From assembly GCA_018524725.1 (NCBI GenBank), contig JAEUWP010000471.1, forward strand, positions 161,263-225,262: a stretch of 64,000 nt of DNA, in the 5' to 3' direction. The notes beneath the pieces were generated by a model. It was not told where the DNA came from and did not search any database. It saw only the letters and a list, made by a program, of their open reading frames with translations. Positions within the stretch are counted from its first letter, which is position 1; each line of letters begins with the position of its first letter. Below, piece after piece: positions 42,501 through 52,209 of this stretch. The stretch is from Podaxis mareebaensis. Lineage: Eukaryota; Basidiomycota; Agaricomycetes; Agaricales; Agaricaceae. The translations under genes and the position numbers were made by a program.

Positions 42501-44367
42501 TGTTGATGATGGACTCATTATAGTACAATCTTTGTCATTTGACACTAATTGCCACCTTCTTTCACAGGTTTATAAAGCTTGTGAAGATTCTCTCTGCTGC
42601 CTCAGTTTTGTACTTGAAAGAGACAAAACTGAGGCATTCCACTTCTCCAATCAACCCTCATATGACCCAAACCCCCCTATATACATCAAAGAAAACTTCA
42701 TCATCCACCCTAAACCCTTCCTTCACTACCTCAGCTTCTGGTTTGACTGAAGCCTCTCCTTCAAAGAACACATCAGATTCTATTCAACCAAAGTGCTGTC
42801 CACTGTCCAATGCATGTGAATGCTCAGGAACTCCATCTGCAGCCTTTCCCCACTGCACAAGAGGCTCCTATACTGTTCATGTGTGGTCCCAATAGCCACA
42901 TATGGATTCCACCTCTGGTTCAACTGAAACACCAGGTATTGTAGACTCATCAAGTCCCTCCAATGCATGCAAAGACAAGCCATCCTATGGATAACCAGTG
43001 CTTTTTGTACCACTCCCACTGGGGGAGTTGAGGCCATTGCTGGCCTCATCCCCATCCAACTCCATCTCTTTAAACTGGCAAAGAGATGTTCACTCCAATT
43101 CCACACCCTTCCCTCTTCCCATCCTCTCAAACTCCTTATATGTGACATTGACCCCCTTGACATGCACCATACCAAGTAGTGCTCAATAGTACTTGATTTT
43201 GTATCAGACACCTAATTGGTCACTGACTGATTCCAGTGCCTCCATCCTAGCACTAAACCTGGCCAGCACTTGCTGGACTTGTTTAGCAATCAAATAAAAT
43301 TCACCAAGTGTCCTAACCCTTCAAAAGAAGGTGCCATAGCACTCCACATTGCCAACACCTCCTGTGCTTGGGACCTTTCCTTTTCTTCTCCAGTATCTTT
43401 AGTTGTTGCTACAGATGCTTCCACACCCTCTGATTCCTCTCTATCTGCTACATCCTCTTTCCTTGTGTTTGATTCTTCTTCCTCAGACATTCTTTCTTCT
43501 TCTGTACACCCTTGTGGTGAAGTTCTATCTTCTGATGCTGAATCTTATGCTCTTTGACTAGGTCTCTTTTCTTCCATTTCCCCCACTTCCTCTTGTAATA
43601 TCTCTTCTATTGTTGTCTTTACAGACTCAATTTCCTCTACTAAAAAACTATTTTCATATAGCCCTCACAGTGCTCATCAAGATTCCATTGTGGTCACTTC
43701 CCTCCTCCATCAATGGCTCTCCTCTTCCTACCTGAACCACATCCACTTCTGGTCCATCCCCTCATTAGCTAATTGGTCTGTCCACTTCCAAGCACACCAG
43801 CTCACCAAATCCCTCTGTCTCTCCAACAACAGATGCCAGCCCTTCTGCACATCCCTCAGGTTCATTCAAAACTATTACACTCAAAAGTGTCTCTCTCACT
43901 GGAGAACACTTATGAACAACCCCTCTTACTGCAGTTATTCATGGCTCCAGTTACTTAATCCTGCCAAACAACCTCTCAAGCCCAAGTATGCCAAAGGCAG
44001 AACTTGGCTCAATTCTCCCCTCAGCTGAGACACCCAGCTATGTGTGTGCTTCACAAGATGTGTGACCAACCATGTGTCTATTGGCATTTTTAGACAGTGC
44101 TTCTTCCCTGGGCACCACATCACCTCCTGTCCATGTGGCAAAGTATTAGAAACCCAGGACCACATCCTCCACAACTGTCCCTACTTTACCTACCCAGTTG
44201 GAGCCCATGATAGCTTCTTCTGGCTCATCAATTTCCTAGACTGCAATCCCATAGCCTTCTCCTTCACTGATCAACTTCAAGGACCTATTGCCCAAGAGGA
44301 GTTTGCCACCTGCCACCTCACTCAAAGAGAGCAACTTGCATTCAATGGAGTCCCAGATGTCTACTAA
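42501..44367 (+). pseudogene. LINE-A ORF2 remnant: RT end, RNase H, C-terminal Cys-His domain
   Basis: A decayed frame with several stops. It begins VDDGLIIVQS (RT motif C), then HYLSFWFD and SLSFKEHIRFYSTKV (thumb region), IATYGFHLWF, an RNase H-like domain opening VVATDASTPSDSS (about 43400), and a C-terminal Cys/His knuckle TSCPCGKVLETQDHILHNCP (44115-44180). RT fingers and endonuclease are absent because of 5' truncation. This order is that of Tad1-like fungal LINEs. The stops at 42750, 43180 and 43557 show it cannot be expressed. Confidence 0.8.
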
Positions 44368-44640
44368 GGGCCTTTCTTTCTTATTTTGCCTTATAGCTAG
44401 CTCCCCTGCTCCTACACCCCTTCCCATTCCTCTTCTTTTCTTTCACAATTCATCAAGTTAGTCTCTCTCTATCTTAACATTTCATTGTCTTGTAGTGTAG
44501 CTCCATGCTCCCTGCTCTCATCTCTTTCTCATTTCATTTTCTCTCTTTTCTTTCTCTTCTATAGTTTCATTATTGGGACTGCTATCATGCACCCATTTGT
44601 AGTAGCTAGTCTATTGCAATAAACATTGATATATATATAA
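42501..44640 (+). mobile_element. LINE-A: 5'-truncated non-LTR retrotransposon
   Basis: The copy starts inside the reverse transcriptase at its VDDG motif and ends with the shared terminus ATTGGGACTGC...GCAATAAACATTGAT and an AT-rich tail. Its limits are set by a probable 14-bp target duplication: AGACACAACCTGAC (42487-42500) and AGATACAACCTGAC (44641-44654), differing by one C/T. A pyrimidine-rich tract (44380-44570) precedes the terminus. By eye I find no CpG between 42181 and 44640. Confidence 0.85.
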
Positions 44641-44654
44641 AGATACAACCTGAC

Positions 44655-46097
44655 ACTATTAAGTTCCTAAGCAGAACACCCATCCATTCACCTAGTGAAC
44701 TAGAGGCTGGTTGGAGATCTCACAGGGACTGCCACCAGGAGGGATACAACTTGTAAGGTCACAGGCCTCTCCAGAGGTTTAGCTGTTATGCCAGTTATCC
44801 TGTTGAGGCAGGTAGAGCTCTCACACAGCAAGAAGATAGAGCAGAAGAAGAGCCTGCTATTCTCATGCTATGTACAAATGATCATAAAGCTAAGTTCTAC
44901 TTACTTTATGAACTACCTAAATACTAGGGTGACTACTATACTACATGTCCATATCAAGATGCATATAACTACTTCAGTGCTCTAATAATAGTAGACTGAG
45001 CCCAAGGTAAGATATGAGATCTACTTGAAAGAGGACTTGACTATAAAGAGTAACACTGAGTCTGAGTGCTAAATATAGTACAACTCAGAATAGAGAGGCA
45101 TGGCCAATGGCTGAGATGTAAGTTGGGGTGATGGAGGAGAGAAACAGAATCAGATGAGGGAGAAAGCTGGCAGATAACAAGACAAGCAGTGCTGAGGAGG
45201 CAGAAGTGGCAAGAAATCAAGAGGAGTGTAACAGGGGCTTTCTTGGCTGAAGTGGTGGTAGTGTTGCATTGCATCAGCAAAATACAGTGACCCTTATGCT
45301 GACTTAGGAGGAAAATGACTTTATTTTTACCTTATGAAATATCACTAAGGCACATAAGTTGCTTAAGTTACTTAAGTTTACCTTCAGATAATGAGTTTAA
45401 GCTGGTCTTCTGCACTTAAGTCAGACTATACATCATAAGTTTGAGATAAGTGGACAAAGTTTGTGTCCAAATTAAAGGGGTCATAAGTCATGGTCCATCT
45501 AATATAGCAGTGCAAAAGTACTAAAGGTTACAATTTTAACAGACACATTACACAAGGAGCTTTGCATTATGGGAGGTATCTAACAGAGCTTATCTGTATC
45601 AAAAGGGCAGCAGAGAGGGAAGGGGCATGGTATGAAGAATGAGTATGGGGCTATTAGTGTTTATCTAACCAAAACTTCAACACAGTAGATGACATATCTA
45701 TGAAGTTCTATGGACAAACAGACAAATGACAAGCAGTATGATGTTTTCTGAGTGAGAGAACAAGAGCACTAGAAAAGTACTTAGTGAAGGGTGAACATAG
45801 CAGTTGAATGCTTGTTCAGCTTAATGTGGCATTGAAGCTGAGAAAAATCAAGCATGGGGAAGGGAAAAGGATGAAGTGGAAGGAACACTTATCTGTTTGT
45901 TTTATTGGTAGTCAAGTGCCTGTCAGGAGTTGTAGGCATTTTAGCTATGTCTGCTAGCATAATATGGATGTGTAGGAATTCATGATGGTGCTGAATCTGG
46001 ATAACATTCAAGTACAGCAACAGGTAGAAGGTGATTAAGGTGCTTGGGAATAAGTATGAGGGTCAGAATTAATGGAAGAGGCCAATGAACAGTTACA
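44655..46097. other. Unexplained AT-rich repeat filler
   Basis: About 1.4 kb with no recognisable protein and almost no CpG. Notable parts: a cluster of CTTAAG/ACTTAAG words (45355-45420), and a stretch at 45276 that opens CAGTGACCCTTATGC after TA, like a Tc1/mariner end, without a partner end that I could find. The longest frame (45041-45280, minus) has no family look. It is probably old transposon debris, more decayed than its neighbours. Confidence 0.5.
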
Positions 46098-46302
46098 TGC
46101 CCCCATCTATTTGGGGGACTTGATCAAATTCCTGAAAACAAATGCCTAGGCATTTGCTTTCAGGGCTGATCCTTCAGGTATTGGATAACTGCCAAACCCA
46201 GTCCAGTTATGGACCTTGGGCCTAGCCCTCAAGTCCTTTACAGTGAATTAATGCCTATCTGACTGCAGCCACTGGTGTCTGCCAGCTTTTGCTAGTAGCA
46301 GT

Positions 46303-47913
46303 TACAGTGAGCAACAAAACTGTTCCAATGTTTAGAACTTTTGGAAAGAAATTAATATTTCTCTAGATCAGCTAAAGCAGTTTCTCTGAAAATATTTATA
46401 TACATAGCCTATTATGTCACCATTGATGCTATCAAGCATAATGACATAACTCTTCTAGTTCCATTTAATATGCATTAATTAATTAATACTACTCATTGGA
46501 ACAGTTTTGTTGCAGACTATGAAGCAGGAAAAGATAAACAGTTCATGTGACTTTATTGATTGCATTTAACAAGATTATGTAACTAATCACTCCTCCTATA
46601 TTTATAGACCTGATGACAAGTATTTTCCATCAGGTCTTACCCCTTCTGTATATCATACACTCTCTCCTCTCCTCTACTAAGGCTACTATCCTCTCCATGT
46701 TTTCTGATGACAAAACATATGCTCAGATCCATGCTACTACTGGTGTTTCCAAGTCCTCTATCTCCAGATTGTGCTCTCAGCACTTTCCCACACTTTCCTA
46801 CAACCCTGGAAGCCATCCTCAGAAACTCACTCCTGCTAATATTAGATATGTCCTTCATTTTATTGGCTCTGGCAAGGCTGATACTGCCCAGGATGTGACC
46901 AAGCCACTGAGTAGGGTGATAGGACATCAGTCCTATCTCATATTATTAGAAGACACTTGAAGAAGGCAGGTCTCAAAGCTGTAGTGAAGAAGGAAAAGCC
47001 TTTCCTTAGTGCTAGGCATAGGAGGGAAGGAATGAACTTTGCTTTGGTACACCAGCATTGGACCCTGGAGGAATGGAAGAAGGTTATATGGTCTTATGAG
47101 ACTAAGATCAATAGGTTGGGGTCAGATAGTAGGAAGCAGGAATGGAAAAGGCTGGGAGAGGGCCTTAGTGATAGGCTGATAGAGGGAATAATCAAGTTTG
47201 GAGGAGTATCACTCATGGTTTAGAGCTGCATGTTGTGGGATGAAACTAGGTTTGTAACCAAGATTGATGGGAAAATGGATGATAACCTCTATGTGAACAT
47301 TCTGGAAGATGAACTTGGGAGGACTGTGGAGTGGTATGGGCTGGAGAAAGATGAAATGATTTTTCAACAGGATAATGACCTCAAGTACAAGAGCAAAAAA
47401 GCTACAACCTAGTTTCAGGAAAACCAATTCAAGATTCTTTCATGGCCAGCACAGTCTCTATACCTCAATCCCATTGAACACTTATGGGATTACCTCAAGA
47501 AAAAACTAGGAGAGTATGAATCTCCACCTAAGAGAATAAATAAACTGTGGGAGAGGGTGTAGGACTAGTGGAATGACATACTAGCTTCTGAGTGTCAGAA
47601 GTTGATTGAAAGTATGCCTAGGAGGATAGAGGCAGTGATAAAGGCTAATGGAGGATACACTAAGTACTAGTTATACCCTTGTATGTATGTGCTAGAATAT
47701 TAGCAACAAAACTGTTCCAATGAGTAATATTGACCTAATAATTGATATTAAATGAGGCTAAAGTAATTACATAATAAAACTTGATGGGATCAAAGTTAAG
47801 AAACTAGGCTATTCTCAGAAATATTTTGGAGGTAGTCACCTTAACCAGTTCAGAGATATTGTAATTTCTTTCTAAAAGTTCCAAACATTGGAACAGTTTT
47901 GTTACTCACTGTA
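46303..47913 (+). mobile_element. Tc1/mariner-type DNA transposon, inactive
   Basis: The element is 46305-47911 (1,607 bp), flanked by the TA duplication at 46303-46304 and 47912-47913. Its terminal inverted repeats are 209 bp each (46305-46513 and 47703-47911), diverged inside. The 20-mer GCAACAAAACTGTTCCAATG occurs at 46311 and 47703, and its reverse complement at 46494 and (one change) 47886, so each repeat is bounded by an inverted pair. The LINE-B copy at 50660-50685 preserves the empty site (TTAACTGGGAATT), which confirms both ends. Confidence 0.92.
46613..47670 (+). pseudogene. Tc1/mariner transposase remnant
   Basis: Helix-turn-helix part at 46680-46800 (FSDDKTYAQIHATTGVSKSS). The catalytic part is out of frame: WSYETKINRLGSDS, FQQDNDLKYKSKKAT and YLNPIEHLWDYLKKK. 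The first catalytic Asp, expected in WSDE, is Tyr; the second (QQDN) and the third acidic residue (PIEHLW) remain. Stops interrupt at 47221, 47410, and twice near 47562, plus a frame change near 46957. Two stops are TAG where Trp is usual in the family. It cannot supply transposase. Confidence 0.88.
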
Positions 47914-49137
47914 ACTGGGAATTGACCCATTATTCTGGTTGCAGGTCCCTTTGGGGATCCCCTTCACTCCCTGCTGGATATGTCCAGACAGAGGAAGTGC
48001 TAGTGGCAATGAATCTTGTTGACAGGGTAACCCAGTGGGCTCACCAAGCTGTCTCACAAAGGCAGTTCCTTCCTGGAGCTGCAGGGCATCTCACTCTCTT
48101 GGTAATGGAGCTTATACAGGCTCTCTCACCACTGCCAGAGGTTAAGCAGGTGCTTACCTTAATTATGAATGACTCCTCTGTTCCAGAAGAGTCATCTCCT
48201 GCTCAGGCAGTGACTCCTCTCACTGAGGGGTCACAAGCACCAGTTACTGATACCAGCAGTCTGTTTGTGGACTCTGGTTATATGTCTATGGGGGCATCTG
48301 CTTTTACACCTTCATCTAGGCAGTGAGTACTGCACTCAAGTGCCAATTCATCTCAGGGTAGCTCCAGCTGGTGGTGTCATTGCCACTGGCACTACCAGTA
48401 GTATATGGTCTCTTTTAGTATGTTGCCTCCTGATGGGCACTGGCCCTAGGGATCCAGGCAATGGCCAATGTTTGGCCATTTCCTATTGTCTAGGCAAGTC
48501 ACTTTAGTGACTTGCTATCATGATACCTTGTCGGCATAAGCACTGCTGGCCAAGTGCTTTGTCAGAGTGCCTACACTTGTCCTGATGTGGCTCTCCTGCA
48601 GGACATTTTATATCCCCCTATTACTGCAGCCACTGGCTGCACCATCCCTCTCTCTGCAAGGAGAAGTAAACATAATTGGACATGCTCTCTCTGAGAGCTG
48701 CCAAGTGCATTCCTGTGAGGCTTCCAATCAGGGTGTACACCCCCAAGCACCACCCACTAAATGTGGGACCTATTCCATTTCCATTCTCCTGTGCACTGAT
48801 GGCTGATATCAGGAAGTTTAGCCTCCCCCCTGTGGAGGTTCTTATCTCACCTCCCTTCAGTGCCTGGTTAACTTCCATCAAGGCAGGGGTTTACAGTGAA
48901 TTAACACTGATGTGCCAAAGCATGGGGACTGGGAGTTATACTGTTGGGGGGTCCTAGAGACACAAAGCTGATATCAACTCAGTATTCTTTCTAGTCATGG
49001 TAGCCTTCAGGAGGTGTGACTGTATCAGTGTGTAACAGCCTAGTGTACATATTATAGATTTCCTGTATGTAGTGACCCTATATACAGGCACAGGCTGCAA
49101 TTGAGCCCTGCATAATAAATTGTTGAAAAAAAAAAAA

Positions 49138-50391
49138 GAGTAATGTGGGGATCCCATTCCAGAGAATGAGAGTTAAAATCCCCACCTACACAGACAATGT
49201 TCTTGGGAAACAAGTAAGAATGAGATTCCAAATATGAAATAGATGAATTGTCAGATGGCTTGAAATAGCAATTCAAGAAATACATTTTCTTGGGGAGTGA
49301 GAGGGAGATGAGTTGAAAATCAGGGGAGGATATGATGTCTGGGTGGGAGACAGGTAATAAAGATATAAGGGAGTTACAGATGAAAGTGACAGTTCTCAGG
49401 CATTCACAGTCTGAGAGAAAGAGGTGCCAGTTTAGGTTATATAGTGTACCTTTGATCAGAACTCCTTCAGAGTTGTCTATAGATGGAATATTCCAAATAA
49501 TTTGGAAAGGTGGTTCTTGAATACATAAAATGAGAATGTCTTTAAAGAGAGGTTTGTTCAAGAGAATTTCAACTGTGTCCCATGAATAATGAACATTAAA
49601 AAAGAGAATCAGTATAGAAGAAATAGAAGCAGGGTGGAATTGATGTCCTTTAGACATTTACAGCCCTGGAATTGAAGTCACAGCAGTTCTTTTCCACCTT
49701 AATCTTCTGAAGCTTTTTAGAAATCTATTCCTAATTATACTGATGATGGAAGAACAGGCATTTCTCACTATTCATGTGATGCTCCTTGGAATCACATGAG
49801 AGGCAATAGAAAGTGTCCACATGGGGGCACTCCTTGATATTAGCAGGTGTAGGGGGGCTGAGGATTTGGACTAGTTTTGACATGGCAGCAAAAGCTGTCA
49901 CAGTGGTGATTTTTGGTGTGGTGTGGATCACTGCAGATAGTGTACCTAGAGTTGTGGGCTTTGCAAAGGTGAGTAGGGTGGCCCCACCTCCAACACCTGT
50001 TGCAGAGGGGGCTAGCAGTGTGCATAGTGGTGCCATGGAAGGTGTATATATAGTTTTTGAATAAGAGGGTGTGATTGATGAGAAGTTTGGCCCTTGAGGT
50101 AGTTTGAGAGTCTTAAAGGTCAAAGAAAATTGTAGAGTTGGAGTGAGGAGATACTCAATGGAAGCAGGGCTTACCAATGAGGTGGTTAATTAGGTCATGA
50201 TAGGGAGAAGATTTGATGACTTCTTTGAAATCATTGGATGTGTGAGGAGTGCCATTGGGGCAGAAGTAGGTAAGGTTTGTCAATTTGACAAATGACTTGG
50301 ACATGGGGAGGGATGGTATGATAGCATCTCTTATTTCAGGGGTGGCAAAAGCTGACCTGTTAGAGTCAGTGATGTCCTTAATGATGAGGAG
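49138..50391 (-). mobile_element. LINE-C fragment: ORF1 end and start of the endonuclease
   Basis: On the minus strand it reads SKSFVKLTNLTYFCPNG (ORF1 core, near 50290), a CCHC knuckle CNRCWRWGHPTHLC (about 50005-49965), then the apurinic-type endonuclease with ILCIQEPPF and FNSHSLEW before it stops at 49138. The remaining endonuclease and all of the RT are missing. Both edges are the A-tails of other LINE copies (X on the left, LINE-B on the right), so the fragment is a host for two later insertions. Its missing parts should lie outside those copies. Confidence 0.8.
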
Positions 50392-50880
50392 TTTTTTTTT
50401 TTTTGTTCAATAATTTGTATACCAGTGCATGGACATAGTCCAGTTGTAACATATATCACTGTAGCTACTTTATACTAAGATGATGCAGGGGATAAGCTCC
50501 CTGCAGGCTGACATGTGCTTGCCTCCTAAAGGCTACCAAGCACAGGAAGAGGGCATCACTGGTGCACTGCCAGACCAGCTACTCTCCATTCTGGTCCTCC
50601 TGCCTGCCTCCAAAGGCCCCCAGAAGCTAATCCCTGAAGGACCTACAACCAGAACAATGGGTTAATTCCCAGTTAATAGCTACTAGCATAAGCTGGCAGA
50701 CACCAGTGGCTGTAGTTGGATAGGCATTAATTCACTGTAAAAGACTCAAGGGCTAGGCCCAGGGTCCATAACTGGACTGGGTTTGGCAGTTATCCAATAC
50801 CTGAGGGATTGGCCCTGAAAGCAAACATCTGGGCATTTGCTTTCAGGAATTTGATCAAGTCCCCCAAATAGATGAAGCCC

Positions 50881-52209
50881 TTAGGCTCTGTTCGGCAATG
50901 AAACACCAGTTCTGGTCGTGGTTTTGATGTGCTTCCCACACCCTCTGATGCGGTTCCTACACTGCCAAACCTAGTCATCCCCAACAATTTTCATTGTAGT
51001 TTGTAGTGAAAAAACATGGTTCTCACTCTCAATAGCCATATGGACACTGCTAAAAATATATTAGATGGTATGAATGTGTAATAAAGCCATATAAGATGTC
51101 ATACCCCATAAGATTGGACCTCCCTGCATTAGCAAGATAGTATTTCCCTTCTGGAATGTATAAATCAACCAGATGGGATTGGAAATACATTGTTGCATCA
51201 GCAGTAGAGCCCTCCCATCCACTGATGAGGTATAAAAACCTCATTGAAAAGGATACACATGCAAGGCAGTTCTGTGAAACACCACCTTTTCAGTTATGAG
51301 CAGCCTGTCTATCCTCCAATGAAGGACAACAGTTGATATGAGTACCATCCATAGCTGCAATGGCTCCATTGAAATATGGAGAGAACTTTGGATTTGATTG
51401 AATAAATTCTGGAATAGGCCCATTTGCATCTGGAAGTTGGACATATTTTTGGTAAAATGGCCCAGAGGATAAGGCATCAAGTATTTTGCAAAAGTAACTG
51501 AAATACAAGTCAGGACCAAGCATGAGAATTTTATTGAAGGATTTAAATACTGTGATATTGTCTCATTTGACCTTTGAAACCTTTCTCCAACATGTCAGAC
51601 TGAAAGTCCAGTCACACACATATAGAGAAATATACCCAGTTGTTCCTTCACAGTAACACCATGCTTGCTGTCCTCAATCCTACATACTGTACACAGCTCA
51701 TACTCCAGAACCAGAAAGACATGTAGTCTCACACCAAGTTCTGTCCAAATATGATCAGGATGGCCATCCAACAACTCCTTTATCCACTCAGCTCCAGTAA
51801 GCTTCAAAGTATGGTAGTCTTGTTTCCAGTAGTGTGGAGAAGAGTATATCATTGTAACTGTGGCTGCTATATGCATGACCACTGCTGCAGCTGCAATAAG
51901 CTGATTCCTGCACAAGTCAGGAGGGGGAAAGGGCATAATAGCAATAGCAGATGGTGGGAAGAGAATGGAGGTCCAATCTTATGTGGTATGACATCTTATA
52001 TGGCTTTATTATACATTCATACCATCTAATATATTTTTAGCAGTGTCCATATGGCTATTGAGAGTGAGAACCATGTTTTTTCACTATGAACTACAATGAA
52101 AATTGTTGGGGATGACTAGGTTTGGCAGTGTGGGAACCGCATCAGAGGGTGTGGGAAGTGCATCAAAACCACGACCAGAACTGGTGTTTCATTGCCAAAC
52201 AGAGCCTTA
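50881..52209 (-). mobile_element. PIF/Harbinger DNA transposon with long terminal repeats, inactive
   Basis: Element 50884-52206 (1,323 bp) with a 3-bp TTA duplication (50881-50883, 52207-52209), as usual for PIF/Harbinger. The terminal inverted repeats begin GGCTCTGTTYGGCAATG and match for about 230 bp with roughly eight differences, nearly all transitions. LINE-B ORF2 continues on both sides, which confirms the insertion point. A single transposase remnant lies between, cut off by the left repeat. Confidence 0.92.
51050..51936 (-). pseudogene. PIF/Harbinger DDE transposase remnant, C-terminally truncated
   Basis: Starts near 51936 and reads: an N-terminal membrane-like helix and Trp-rich part, an HTH-like part (VKEQLGIFLYMCVTG, then VGERFQRSNETISVYF), the first catalytic Asp in AIAAMDGTHI (about 51350), the second in LISGWEGSTADATMY (51230-51185), then YYLANAG. 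The frame then runs into the terminal repeat, so the third acidic residue is absent. Two in-frame TGA codons (at about 51597 and 51298) stand where relatives have Arg (the second in RNRKGG), as expected for CGA turned into TGA. Internal deletion plus decay explain its short length (relatives about 400 residues). Confidence 0.82.

Larger units (their letters stand above)
46098..49137 (+). mobile_element. LINE copy X: 3' end of a LINE-B-type element, with a Tc1 insertion
   Basis: From CCCCCATCTATTTGGGGG (46098) the plus strand matches the reverse complement of 50680-50880, that is, the end of LINE-B ORF2 (LIKFLK...NPSGIG in LINE-B) and its 3' UTR. The match is broken by a Tc1/mariner element (46305-47911), resumes at 47914, diverges near 47960, and seems to resume near 48985 before an A-tail at 49126-49137. 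The stretch 47960-48980 is absent from LINE-B. A possible target duplication is AGTTACATG (46089-46097) and AGTAATGTG (49139-49147); this is tentative. Confidence 0.7.

Noticed and set aside
42154..44640. Twin priming as origin of the D1/LINE-A inverted pair
   Set aside because: Twin priming inverts a 5' segment of one copy. Here both halves are 3' ends with outward tails, so they are separate insertions.
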